This document shows positions 50,601-62,800 of a stretch of DNA of 64,000 nt, piece by piece. Each line of letters starts with the position of its first letter. The stretch's first letter is position 1. The position numbers and the translations under genes were made by a program. Origin of the DNA: Nymphaea colorata (taxonomy: Eukaryota > Streptophyta > Magnoliopsida > Nymphaeales > Nymphaeaceae); assembly GCF_008831285.2 (NCBI RefSeq), contig NC_045148.1, positions 10,235,001 to 10,299,000 on the forward strand. The letters run 5' to 3'. The notes under the pieces were generated by a model that was not told the DNA's origin, made no database searches, and saw only the letters and a program-made list of their open reading frames with translations.

Positions 50601-51766
50601 AATTACATCTGCATCAGACGCTGCAAGGATGAATTTGATGGCTCCATTCAGTTCTGTTCCAAATTCATGGCAACACACACACACGTGTCAGAAACGTATG
50701 TGTATGTACATGTATGCATAACTTGAGAATTGATTGGCTGACGTGTATTTTCCTTCTTGTTTTCTCCTGATTCTGGTTAGATCCTTTGGCCAGAAAGTGG
50801 CTGGAATCCTATTCCACTGACTGAGGTGATAACATCTGCTGCTGTAAAAAAAGCATATAAAAAGGCTACGCTTTGCCTCCATCCTGACAAGGTTCAACAA
50901 AAGGGTGCAAGCATTCAACAGAAATATATCTCTGAGAAGGTTTTTGATTTATTGAAGGTGTGTTTCTATAACCATGTAATGTTTGGGACAACTTCTTCTC
51001 AAATGTGTTGTATCGCTAGTCCACTGATTGCTTTGGCACACAGGATTGGTGTCACTAAGTGCTATTTGGTTTGTACTAGTAATCTAGTATATATATTTTC
51101 ACCACTAAAGCTTTCAGATTTGTGTTGCCAATTCCTGCATACCCATTGTTGCTTGCTTATGCATATCGTTTTATTATTTCTGGGATATATTTCCTCTAGA
51201 GTGAAGATTTTGAAAGAAAGGAGGCAGACAGAACAGTAATAAATGGTCCCTAATTTTTTTGGTTTACAAAATTCTTCATGTCTTCCATTTACTGACGGCC
51301 CACTGCTCCATGGTTGATGTTGGGAATGAAAACAAATTGATTAAGTGCTTTCTTTATCTTTGTAAACCGGAGCATGAACATTTCATTTGGTAGCATATCC
51401 TGTCATAACTCATAAGGCGTTCTACGCAAGCTTTTCACTTGAATCTGATGTTTTAGATATCTCAACCAGGCAATTGTTGTTGAAGAGAAAAACGTACTAT
51501 ACAAGGCCATGCTTGTAAGATGCAAGATTATTCAATTTATCTACCATGTCCTGTTTTGCAAGCCATGCCGATGAGGCTTAAAACATGATAAACTCTGTAT
51601 CTGCAGTACCATTAAATTTGTTGTCGCATTAGTTTGAGAAATGGCTATGATTTATTTCAATGGCAATTTGACATTTTATGTGCATTGACTATCTCATTAC
51701 GTGAATGCTATCTTTTACTATTTGCCACAGGAGGCATGGAACAACTTCAACTCCGAAGAGCGGTAA
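44671..51766 (+). CDS. AUL1: Auxilin-like J-domain protein
   Basis: Eight coding exons: 44671-44954, 46654-49213, 49364-49397, 49577-49641, 49852-49917, 50000-50089, 50781-50957, 51731-51766; 1103 residues. Auxilins recruit Hsc70 through a C-terminal J domain to strip clathrin from coated vesicles. The N-terminus has the family motif [17 protein letters not shown] and the segment [13 protein letters not shown]. The 2.56-kb exon 2 is highly charged, with predicted coiled coil and a repeated WRLEEE(M/L)[11 protein letters not shown] around 48700-48760. The end has the auxilin signature [20 protein letters not shown], then [11 protein letters not shown] at residues 1067-1069 and [18 protein letters not shown]. 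The first intron appears to be GC-AG (AG|GCAAGT). 44671 is the first in-frame ATG. The J domain also resembles JAC1, but the N-terminal motifs favour the auxilin-like group. The symbol is by family, not proven orthology. Confidence 0.9.
49271..49297. repeat. (CT)n run in auxilin-like intron 2
   Basis: Short CT dinucleotide run inside the 150-bp intron between exons 2 and 3. Confidence 0.85.
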
Positions 51767-52566
51767 GAAACATCGGGTATCACCTCTCCGAGTTAAAGCT
51801 GGCATCATGGAGACAATTGGGCGGCTGTGTTTCATCGCATTAACATTTCATACGGTAAACTATGAAGCACTATTAAAGCATTTTCTTTGCCGCCGCTGTA
51901 ATGAAGTCAATCATGGCCACACTGGGATCATGTGGAGATGGTGGTGTTCATCATGCCAATTTAGAAAGCTCATCGCTAACCCCACATTCTATGATGCAAA
52001 CAGGTATCTTCTGAATAACTCGTGATTTAATCTGCAGTTCAGCATTTTAATCAAATGGCAGCAGAAGGTATCATGTATTCTGAATGACATAAGCTGTGAA
52101 GGCATAAGAGGTTGGGATCGATGTATACTGGTTCACCCATAAGGACCAAAAGAATATCTCAGCCTGCAAAATTGTAAGAATAATTATAAGTAGGTTATTT
52201 ATAGTCCTGATAAACTTCGTTACATAACCTAAAAGGGGCTTACATGTTACTGCCTGAACATAACGGAAGCACCATATAGCATTCTCTGTTCTTTCTTTTT
52301 AAGCTTTTTGGAACTGAACATTATCGAGACTGAGTTATTCCCAGCGTGTTAAAAGCAACCATGCTGGAATTAGCCGATCAAATTGACTGGCTGAGCCTAG
52401 GACTGGTTTAGCCCCCTGTTGGTTTGACATGAAGATGGATTGGTCCTAGACCCAGCTCACACCGCACCCAGACCAAAAAAAAACTAGTCCACGACAGGTT
52501 GCTCGCACCGTTGACCACCTTCTTTTCTCTTCTTTCTTGGTATACCAGACCTCGAACCCTGAAGAT

Positions 52567-52955
52567 GAGTCATGTAATAGGCGAACTGAAGGAGAAGCCT
52601 TTACCATCTCCCCTCCGCCATTGCGAGAGAGGAAAAGGGAGAGGGTGAGAGGGAGGAAGAGGAGGAAGACTGGCACGAGAGGGAAGACTGGTATGGATTA
52701 AACAGGGCCTGAAAATTGTCATTTGAGGTAGAATATAATTTTTAAGCTTCCGTATCATGACCACCTTCCTGGTTGATGAAAAAGAAAAATTAACGCACCA
52801 TGAAAACAATTTTTTCAGGCCCTGTTTATGCATGACAATCCCATACCAGTCTTCCCTCCCGTGTCAGTTTTCCTCCTCTTCCGCCCTCTCACCCTCTCCA
52901 TTTGCTAGTCTCGAAATGGCGGAAAGGCTTCTCCAATTTGCCTACTACATGACTC
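52567..52955. repeat. Long imperfect inverted repeat, possible hairpin RNA locus
   Basis: Left arm 52567-52719 and right arm 52806-52955 are reverse complements over about 150 nt, with a few indels (8 nt near the loop side and about 12 nt after ATGGCGG) and scattered mismatches. The loop is 86 nt. Read outward from the loop, both arms run cttcaggccctgttta-like sequence, then accagtcttccct, ccctctcaccctctcc, aatggcgga and acatgactc. The right arm continues into a short open frame (MAERLLQFAYYMTRAIVCVL), suggesting that the duplicated piece came from a coding gene. It could fold as one long stem if transcribed. Confidence 0.8.
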
Positions 52956-54107
52956 GAGCTATTGTGTGCGTACTTCCATCCGAGATCGGAGCCGCCGTCC
53001 TTATGGGCGATGTTTAGCCTCAAAATTACCTTTTCATTGTACGTGATGACATTTTCAGAGGCCATCTTATGAGAAACTTAGTTGTTGACATTCTCCGGTG
53101 GAGGGCAATGGTGGCATCGTTCACGTCGATCGGTCAAACTTACCGCCTATAACAAATGCTATTGCATTTAAAAACTGGCTGATAGATCAAGGAAAACTTT
53201 TCTAGATGCTTGCTGGTCTGGGACTAGATAATTGTGAGCCAGTTAGAAGTCAGATCTTGATGACTTCCGAGTTGCCATTCTTAAGTGTGGCAGAATATCG
53301 GTATGCATATGAATGTGAAGAAGGGATCAGATGGAGCAAGGCAGAACTAATCGTTAACCATGAAGACAGCCAATTCAATACTCAGCACACTAAATGATAG
53401 AAATCAAACGAAAAAGTTGACAGTGTGATCTGGTGGTGCAGTGTGACAATCATCTGTCTGTTCAATAGTCGACTACCATCAGACGGTTGACAGTGATCGA
53501 TGGGCAAGCTGCGCTTAAATCCTGCTAGAATAGATGAACATGGAGAACCCTGATGATTTAATTTTCAGGATTTGAATGCTACCTATACTGGCAATAATAG
53601 TCACTTGTTAGATTTATTATCTATATCAGTAATGTTTATAATTGGTATATGTAGATTTGTCTTTACTGAGGCCACAAATTGTTCCCATTGTAGACGAAGC
53701 ACATGCAATCTTGCTACAAGAGATGAAAATAGTGGAGAACCTCCAATAATTTTTCTAGTTTTTGTTGCTATATAAATTGGTGATAATATTCATCTATAAG
53801 ATTTATTATCTATATCAGCAGTCTTTATAGTAGATATATATGAACTTGCCTTTAGTGGGCCACACATTGTTTATAGATAGCTTTTTTTTTTGGTAGTGTG
53901 CTGCTATGGTATTCCAAACCCTGTCCTATGCAGTTGGCCATGCATGGCTTCAGATTGATCTATATTTTTTAATATGACTCGTTTCATATAAACAGGCAGT
54001 TTCATATAAAAGGAAGATTTATATGGCCCTTCTTTCATATGAAACTATATATATATATATTCTGAGTCACTCAACCATCATTAATGACGACCATCAGATC
54101 CAAGATG

Positions 54108-54246
54108 ATGGACCGTTAAGAGACAAATAAGGAGAAAAATGTGATGGCATTTCGTCGTTTAATATTAGTCCACACAATGGACCGTTAAGAGACAAATAAG
54201 GAGAAAAATGTGATGGCATTTCGTCGTTTAATATTAGTCCACACAT
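54108..54246. repeat. 69-bp tandem repeat, two near-identical copies
   Basis: Units start at 54108 and 54177 with atggaccgttaagagacaaa and end with ttagtccacaca. They appear identical over the full 69 bp, so the duplication is young. A diverged third relative lies at about 54671-54755. Confidence 0.92.
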
Positions 54247-54287
54247 TTTTTCTTTGTTTTTCTCCCAACCATTCATATGTTTTAGAC

Positions 54288-54598
54288 CACTTGGGTAAGA
54301 GATAAAACCGGATCCATTAAAAGTAATTATTAAAATATTTTTTTTAGTCTAACCTTTATGTATGATCTTAAAAGTGATTATGTGAGAAGCATATATTAAG
54401 TTAGTCATTTTTTATTTAATTAATGTTTTTAACAATAAAAAAAATGAACGTGCTTATAACATCAAAATTCTGATAGTAAAAAGATCAATACTTTTATATT
54501 AAACTAGTATTCATAAACATGTTGGAAGGTTCACATTTTGTTCAAAGTACTTTTTAACAAGAATTCAAGAGGCTTGTTTTGTATCCCTTACCCAAGTG
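54288..54598. mobile_element. Short TIR element, 311 bp, non-coding
   Basis: Ends are inverted copies of CACTTGGGTAAG(A/G)GATA: left end from 54288, right end to 54598. The interior is AT-rich and has no coding capacity, as in a MITE. I could not see a clear target-site duplication, so the superfamily is unassigned. A related left end (GCTTGGGTAAGGGATAAAA) with similar following sequence starts near 57095. Confidence 0.6.
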
Positions 54599-54659
54599 AC
54601 TGGTGTGTGTATATATATAAGAAAATCAAATAATTATTTTAACTACCCAACTCATTTAT

Positions 54660-54794
54660 GAGGGCCATTCGATCCATCGTGATGGGCAGTTGAAAGAAAA
54701 ATAAGGAGAAAAATATTATTAATATTTTGGTCATCTAGTATTAGTTCGTATATTTTTCTTTTAACCAGCCATCATGATGGGTCGAATGACCCTC
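54660..54794. mobile_element. Small inverted-repeat element, 135 bp
   Basis: Arms of 32 bp, 54660-54691 and 54763-54794, are inverted copies (gagggccattcgatccatcg against its near reverse complement, four to five mismatches). The interior resembles the 69-bp repeat unit at 54108-54246, so both belong to one family split by the 311-bp element. There is no coding capacity. Confidence 0.6.
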
Positions 54795-57094
54795 TTCAAT
54801 ATTCTGGATATGATAGAAAAATCTATAATTCTATATATACATGCACCCCTTTCTTCTCTCGTTAGATTACTTATTTTTTCTCCTTTTTTCTTCTTCTCAC
54901 AATTAATCGTCTTCTCTGAAGCAGAATTAGTAAATCTGAATGAAGAAATTTCTAGAAGATATGTGAACAGTTTCTTACTGTTTTACTTGTCAAACGATCC
55001 CTTATGCAATCAATTAAAGCATTATTAGCCATATGTTCTTTCAATTTGACGGTGAAATAAACCAAACGCATAATGGCTCAAGGGGATATCAAATCTATGC
55101 GACATGAAATCCTTTCTTTAAGTTTACTTTCATCTAGCGCTAAAATATCTTATTTTCTCTTCTCTGCTTTTTTTTATTAACAAAAAAAATCATGAAAAGT
55201 CTGATTTTCTTGTGCAAATAATAGAAACCCATCTCCTGTCCAAGAACAACAAAAACAATCTGAACATTGAATGCTAGGAGATGGATTGGATATCGTTTTC
55301 TATTCATAAAAATAATAAGAACGTCCCTCCAAGCAATTCTAGAGATAAGCACTCACAGGCACCACTATTCACTACATATTTAATTTAGATGCATTGTATT
55401 ACAAGGAAATGCCACCTTTGGAATATTGTAAGAAATCATAGAGTTCATATTAGTTTTATTAATAAATCGGCCTGCCCGAACCGATTCGGACTCTTCACAT
55501 GGTCCGATTCAAGGAAACATATCGGTACTTCGATGAAATCATCCTTTACCTCTTTTCTCATGAATTTGGAGATTACCTCCATATAATGCCCACAAACAAG
55601 CTTAGAGATAGTGGATCTTCTTGCTCAATTTCAGATATACGATTCTTGATCTACTCCCCTTTACCAACGCATGAAAAAATTCTTGTATTTCTATCACCTC
55701 GGAGAACCATTTCGTTCCAAGTCTGCTTTTTCATGAAGCGCCTCTTCTTGGTAACCTCTATTTTTTTTTTCCCTTGACAACCTCTATCAAGTCACACTTA
55801 GGTGGTGTTTGATGGTCTCGGATCTCATATTTATGGACGATCTAAACTTCATGCTGCATGCGACAAGCTATACCCCAAATGGGGATCTCAGCAACATAGA
55901 TTTTATATCGATCGTTCATGTTAAAATGCACGCTGACCTCGAATTTGCAGATCTGAAATGCTATACGATTAGATATCTCCGGCACACATACACGAGATCA
56001 CATAGAGGTGTGCACACAATTAATATATACTTAGGTTGGGGTATTTTGGAATTTTTTATAAAAAAAATATACATTTATTCTTTTAACTTTCGCATGACCC
56101 TTTTTCTCCTTCTAAAAAAACTCAATTTTTTTTTTTTACTAAACAGTGGAATTTTAGTGGTGTGCACATTCACACTAAATATATATAATCACATATGCAG
56201 ATCCAGGTAAAGTTCATTGTTTTTCAAATGATATGTTGTCGTTTTTCTCATTCCAACATGATAAATATGTGATTTATGTATATTGTAAGATCTCCTGGGT
56301 CACATCTAAGCTCCATGGTTTCTATTCTATCTATCTCAAGTCTATCTTTTGATCAAGAGACAGCTGAGGACCATGTTCTTGTTTGTGGCCTCCTTTTCTC
56401 CAGCAGCAAATAGTAATTCAATTCAATCATGCTCGCAGTGGAGGAAGGTACTGCTTTGATTTATTTGGAGGATGATTTGGAGAGATTTTTTTACAACCAT
56501 GCTGATATGACAACCCTCAAATTATTAGAGGCTGCTTTTTGCAAAGAAATCTATCCAACATTATTGTGATTAAGATGTTTCATATACTTTTCTTACTGTT
56601 TGGAAATTAAAATTACATTTTTTTGGGTATTTGAGACCTGTCTCTTGAAGGAAAGAGTTAAGAAAAAAACTATTTGCAGGTAAAGTCTGTCTTGTAAAAT
56701 AAATCGATTGCTCAATACCGTTATTTTATTCTTTGAAAGAGAGGGCATTAGGTTTATATGGCGAGACGAAGAAAATATAGACCTTTGGCGTCATATCTGG
56801 TTGCCTCCCATTGGTGGTGTAAATTAAAATGTTATAACATGTTTAATTGTTTGGAAAAATTATTATTTTATGTAACTGTACACAGTGCAATCGAATACAT
56901 GACAACTAAAGAAGTCCTAAGTTCGTTGTTTTGTCCTTGAAATTGAAGAGAAGTTGCCTACCATTTATTCATTAGTCAGTTTCTTGCTTGAGTGAGGATA
57001 AGGATCTCCGGAAAGAGAATTTATTTTTTCTTCATTTCTTGAAAATATTCTTATGTATATATATGTGTATATATATATCCGTAAATACAAGGCC

Positions 57095-57240
57095 GCTTGG
57101 GTAAGGGATAAAAATCAGTCCCACTAAAATTAATTATTATTTGGGACTGAAATTAATTAATTATTATTATTTTGTATTTTAAACTTATAAATATGATTTA
57201 AGAGCGATTTGGTGGAAAACATGTTAAGGGAAGTAAGCTT
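57095..57240 (+). mobile_element. One-ended relative of the 54288 TIR element
   Basis: Begins with GCTTGGGTAAGGGATAAAA. It continues like the 54288 element, with taattatt and atatgattta-agagcgattt phrases. I found no matching right end, so it looks truncated; the right limit given is approximate. Confidence 0.4.
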
Positions 57241-57418
57241 GGACCCTTGGAGGATGGGAGCAAGGGTGGGGGCTTCGGCTTTCTATCATGTAGTATGATA
57301 AAATACTCTTTCTACTCACCTGAAAGATGAACTGTTAGTCCTTCAAGAGGGCAAAAGCATTATGATCTTTGAAGAAATTATTGTAATACATGATTTAAAA
57401 ATGATTTAAAAATATCAT

Positions 57419-57504
57419 GCTTTTGTTCTAAAATCCATGATGTGATTGTGGATATTGGTTTGCTTTTGTTCTAAAATCCATGATGTGATTGTGGATATTG
57501 GTTT
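57419..57504. repeat. 43-bp tandem repeat, two perfect copies
   Basis: Units 57419-57461 and 57462-57504 both read gcttttgttctaaaatccat and onward without difference. The repeat is intergenic and recent. Confidence 0.9.
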
Positions 57505-57952
57505 TGGATTTAACAATCAAATGCTGGATATAATCAACTTGGTGTTCTTGAAATACATATTATAATATATAACGTGTTCAAAAAACAAAATGTTTATTTA
57601 TTCACCAAATGCCGTCCAAGGTACACAGGCTCCATTAACAAACAAATGAAATTGTTTCTTGAATTTCAAGGACTTGCTTTTTAGAGTGTTCTATGTACAT
57701 GCTTCAATCTTTATGGGTCATATAACAATTACAAACTATTTAGGGACCTTAAAAGAAAACGTATGATTCGCCGTCCACATAACGCATGCATCTCACGGAA
57801 AACTAAGATGACATTCAACAGTGTTCCGAAGGAACAGCAAGAACCATGAAGTGTCGATTCAGAAGCACCATGTATAACCGCATCCTCATCCTGGCTCACT
57901 GTTGAGAACGGGTGGGTCTGTGTGAGCTGCGTGGAGATGGACACATTCAGAC

Positions 57953-58303
57953 TCACGGAAAATGCATGACAGGCCTATCTGAACTGTCCTCCCATCTCCC
58001 CGCCTCTTTCAAGTAATTCAAGTACCGCGCAGTCTCCGGCCTCTTCGTCATCTTCTTGCACTCCGACGCGTCTGAAAGTCTTGTCAGCGGATGAATTGCT
58101 GCCGGCTTCCGGTTGAACTTCGATTTCAGAAGACGAAATCCCGGAAACAAGATGGTGGCTTTCCTGCACCTCACAGGGGAACCGAGACTTCCAGTATTTG
58201 GATTCCCCAACATGGGCTCCTCCTCCTCGAGCTTATAGTACCTTTTCCCATCCCTCTGCAGACTTAGAGTTCGTAACATCGGTCGAGCGCATCCGCCAAG
58301 CAT
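57953..58303 (-). CDS. Unrecognised small protein, 116 residues
   Basis: Single-exon minus-strand frame with an ATG start, moderate GC content and a protein-like composition. It is basic and begins MLGGCARPMLRTLSLQRDGK, with YYKLEEEEPMLG near residues 22-33, several Arg/Lys clusters in the middle and a distinctive KRPETARYLNYLKEAGRWED near the C-terminus. There is no membrane span or clear targeting peptide. I do not recognise the family; the C-terminal RPE-ARYL-YLKE phrase reminds me of small plant-specific proteins of unknown function, but I cannot name one. It sits alone between gene-poor DNA and the CLD1-like gene. A start at the second Met (residue 9) is also possible. It could be a gene fragment. 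Confidence 0.45.
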   Translation of the reverse strand: MLGGCARPMLRTLSLQRDGKRYYKLEEEEPMLGNPNTGSLGSPVRCRKATILFPGFRLLKSKFNRKPAAIHPLTRLSDASECKKMTKRPETARYLNYLKEAGRWEDSSDRPVMHFP

Positions 58304-59805
58304 TTTTCAGGGAAACCAACCTGAGAAAACTGATGCTTCAGTCGAGGAGACGGATCGATTGCTTCCAGTACTACACCATGAAGCAATGAGACATTTAAAG
58401 TGAAGTGGAAGAAGAAACGGCCTTAGTAGGTGAGTTGCTTCTTTTGACTCCCGTTTTTTGTTTATAAACAACTAAACTCTGTTGAACAGAACAACGCGTG
58501 CAAGTTTTAATACACTTTTCTGTGAGTTTGGTCGGTGAGTATGAACATTAGAGACGTCAGGCTTACCTGGCTAGTGAAGACTTGTTCAAACCTATCTATA
58601 CATATATAAGAGCTAAAATCCTGCAGTCATCTTGAGCACGTTTGGCTTTTTTTAAATTATTTTCCATCTTTTTTTTCTTCAAAGAAATGACTTAATTTCG
58701 ACAACAATCCAAGTTGGGAGAGCAGAATAGAGCCAAATGCCCCATTAAACAGATTCTGTCCAAGGCTATCTTCTTGATCTTGAAGATAAGACACTGGAGT
58801 ATTGTACGTGGTGATCTCTAGGAATCGTTCATCTTGGAAAACGAACTGCATCCCAGGTGCTGTGGACCTGATCAATTTATCCACGAAGTTGGTGGATATG
58901 ACGCATAGTACAGAACAGGGGCTTTCGTGGAAGGTTTCTGTTTTATTTTTGAACTTTTGTGTCAGTATTAATATGATCCACAAAACTAGGAATGAAAAGT
59001 ACTTTGAATAGTAGGAACGGAAAAAGGTCAGATTCATCCCATAGTGATCTATATGAATCTAGCACTAGTTTCCTGGAATGGGTCAAAAAAGTCCAACCAA
59101 GTTAATTAGTAGTCGGAGTCAGAGTCTCAGACTCTGTTTAGGATTATCTTATTTAAATCCAACGGGCAACGTGTTGCCCAATGATGTCCAAAACCTGATC
59201 AGTGTAATTAGTCTGATGAACAGCCGTTTTTTTCAATCAAATATGAACACGAATTCGCATTATTGGTGAGTTTCTGGTCAACCAAATGTAGCAAGGCATG
59301 CAGCTGAACCGCTTACATCCCTAAACACGAAGGAGTTTGAACGAGTCTTGCGGACATGATTCCAAGGTCCGATATTATAGCAGGGAACCTGAATATTCTC
59401 TTACTATATGGGTCATCATCGACCATATCGAACTCAATAAACAAAGCATCTGTGTTTGTTAAATGGTGAATTCAATTAGATTATAGCCTTGGGGAGCAGT
59501 ATGGCTAACAGATCTCAAGACAGCACATCTCAGGGTTAGCAAGTGCAGCAATCTCATTTTGATATTGATTTTGCTCTCGATTCTGTTCATAACTATCCTA
59601 TATTATCTTTTTAACTGCCAACGTTTTTTTGAGCATTAGCTAGCAAAGAGAAGACTTTTCAACTTCGATAATAGCGATTACATTGAAAGAATATGATATC
59701 TTGTGTGATTATAGAAATTAACACAATTTCATGCATGAACTACCCGTATGGGAGAAGGCGGAAGATTTCTCACAATTATAAATACAAGTATAATGATAGT
59801 GCTGT
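58304..59805. other. Intergenic, unknown ORF to CLD1-like gene
   Basis: Contains the presumed 3' flank of the CLD1-like gene and the upstream region of the 57953 ORF. One minus-strand open stretch within 58657-59037 reads like protein (for example APGMQFVFQDERFLEITTYN) but has no clear start or partner exon. It is discussed under findings. Confidence 0.5.
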
Positions 59806-62800
59806 TCAAACCGTTTGAGGAAGCATATCAACTTTCAATGAAGACAACCAATTGACCAGAGCTTCGTTAGCCAGTTCAGGGACCTCGTCGTGTGGGCAGT
59901 GACCAGCAGGCAAGGTCACCAGTGATGAATTTGGATAGAAGTCCATAATTTTATTAGCCTTTGCAGGATCAACCCATGGGTCCAACTCTCCCCACAGCAA
60001 CAAGATTGGGCAGGAGAGTTTAGATAAGACAGCGTCAAGTGTATATGTTGTCTGATTCATCAAGAATCGGGTCATCAACCTACAAAAAGAAAAAAAGATT
60101 TATTTTATGTTTCTGGGTAAAACAACCAGCTGATGAGAAGAGTGCAACCATAAGGTAAGCAAGAATCAAGAATTGAAAAAGAAAATCCATAATACTGAAA
60201 GGGGAATTTAAACTGTAAAGAAATATAGTGCACTTTCTTTTCCAGGTTTAGTTTGAGTGAAAAGCGGTTGTAACTTATTAGAAACAAATGCATGTACCTG
60301 TAATAAACTTCACCCGCATTTGGATCCGCAGCTGGTCTAGTGATCGATTCAACAAGATAGTCATCCACATTAGCACTATTTGGGTACACCTAAATTGAAA
60401 GCGAAATCCTGTTAGTCCTTAACCTCGTAGAAAGCCAATCAACAACCCAATATTCGAAAACACCTAAACTGCATTCAAACCAATGCAAAAGCAAATTCAA
60501 TTAGCATATGGAAAGCCCAGTTAAAGTCAGGGGTCCATACACTCTTCAAAACTGATCTTATTCGTGAAGGTCGCTTTGATTGCCAAAAGACAACACCAAG
60601 GATGAGTCGTTGAATGGCCTCCTTCAATGGTTTGAACATGAATTTTTCTACTGGAGACTCATCTTCATCATCGACATCGTTCCTTACTTCTTTGTTAGCA
60701 TTTCGAAACTGTCCTGCAGAATTCAGTAATGCAACTGCACGAACTTGATCAGGAACCTGTGCGGCTGTCAGCAATGCTGTAAATCCCCCAAGGCTGAAAA
60801 TTGCACCAAAAAATTTATAAATGATCACAAGGCACAACATTTATAAAAAGACAGACACTATATTACCTCAACCAGACAAAAGGGAAAGGAAAATACAGTC
60901 AGATAGATGGAATGTAGTAAATTACCTCTACAAAAAGTGAAAGTGTAAATAGAAAATACTGAAAATTGTATGCACAAAATAAAAGTTTACACCTCTAAGA
61001 TGGATACTTTCTCATGCTAAACCACTAGAACTACACGGTGAAGAAAGAATTACTGAAGGGGTACCTGTTTCCAACTAACACGGCCGGTGCTTTTACAATT
61101 TCACTTAAAAAATCAGCTACCTGGTCACTCCATATAGTGGCATCATACTCGATAAGTGCTTTTTCACTCCACCCAAATCCAAGTAAATCAACTGCATAGA
61201 CCTTGTGTTTTTTTGATAATTCTGGTATGTTGTACCTGTACCATGATACAACATTATTATTTGCTACAACAAAGAACCATGCGAAAGAACCAACAGGTTG
61301 CACAACTTGGAAAGGTACAAAACTTCAAAGGAATATAGTGATCGTAAATTCTCAATGGACTTGCTAAGGTTATATAAACCTTGTACAAAAAAGAATTCAA
61401 TATTAAGCAGAAAAGAAAGATTAAGCATGAGGCTGTGCTATTTATGCATGACAGATCCACATTGCAAAAATGCTTCTTTTTTTAAAACATTGTGAATACA
61501 TGCATGCATTTCTATACATCAGGTAAATGAAAAACTGTAGTATGTACAATAGTATTTTCTCAAGAAAAATTGGAGTACTTGAATTGTTGTTGCCTACATG
61601 CAGTTTCTCTGTCCTGTTCCCTTACAAAAAAAAGTAAGTTCAGATATATGGCTGGGAGCATAACACAACAAAAGTAAAACATAAAGAAATGATAAAGCAG
61701 TTTGTTAATGCAGCCATCCAACAATACATGACGCACGTTCAGCATAATGGTTGAGGTATACAATGTGTGAACTCTACAGATGCAACAGATAAACCTTTCC
61801 CGGTTTCCATGGTGAACTTCTAGCAGCATTAATGCAAATAGATAATTTTTTGGTTGTCATAAACATGAAAAGTCACAATAAATCAATGTTAGGTGAATAA
61901 AATAAAGTCACAAACCAAGTACAAGCAACATGCTAAGAAGATAACGACATACCTCCAATGAAATGCTGAAGCGCCAAATCCATGGATAAGAACAATCGGG
62001 TCTCCTGCTCCTTGTTCTACATAATGCACTTTATGACCACGCCATGTCCAATAATTATAGCCTTCAGGCTTGAAGGGCAATTTCTCCATTCCTATGACAA
62101 AAATGTCACAAAAATGTCACACAATCTCGTTCTTTCCCCATAGACACATTAGAACTTCACGAAGAATTGGTCCAGTTATTCCGTCTGGCAAAGAGAGCTT
62201 AGATATGCCTACAAGTCGTAACACTTCCAAAGAAGAACCTCCAGGGAAGTTTATGTCTAAACTTGCTTTCTACTTTCGACCTCGACGCACTGATGGGATG
62301 CTTTCTAATTGTTCATGAGGACACATTTAAAGGAGTTTGAACACAGACCCCATTGGAGACATACAGAAATAAACTCACAGACCTACTGAAACTGTTTCAC
62401 AAATTTGTCTCAACCTAGAAAAGGGCTCCACATAGTTCGTTACAGTAGCAGGAAGAAATGGGTCACTTCAAACTTCAGAAACCCAAGCGAATTGTTAAGT
62501 GTTATCTCAATTGCAGAGTGAGGGCCACCCAATTCACTAGCCCTACCAACTGAAAGAGAGGAAATCCAAAATTCCGAGCAAGCGAAGTCAGATTGAATTC
62601 TATTAGCACTCTCCCGACGAATTAAACAAGTAAAATAAGAAGGATGATGGAGGATTTCCACCTTGAGCAGGTGCTTCTTCCGCCAAGGTCGCCGATGTAG
62701 ACAGAGCGGCAAAGCAGAGCCCCGTGGAGATGAATCCCCTTCTCGGCATTCTGCAATGGTTAACTCCTGAAGCAATGAAACTAAACCAAATTAGTTAAAT

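Larger units (their letters stand above)
51767..57952. other. Gene-poor accessory stretch downstream of the auxilin-like gene
   Basis: About 6.2 kb with no recognised gene. The first 300-400 bp is probably the auxilin-like 3' UTR. It then holds a long inverted repeat (52567-52955), a diverged direct duplication with copies about 190 bp apart (roughly 53580-53695 and 53770-53880), tandem and inverted-repeat elements at 54108-54794, overlapping open frames of 60-130 codons at 55389-56210 without known motifs, and a 43-bp tandem repeat at 57419-57504. Confidence 0.6.

Noticed and set aside
55389-56210. Chain of overlapping open frames that might be a decayed transposon or organelle insert
   Set aside because: No transposase, reverse transcriptase or organelle gene could be recognised in any frame.
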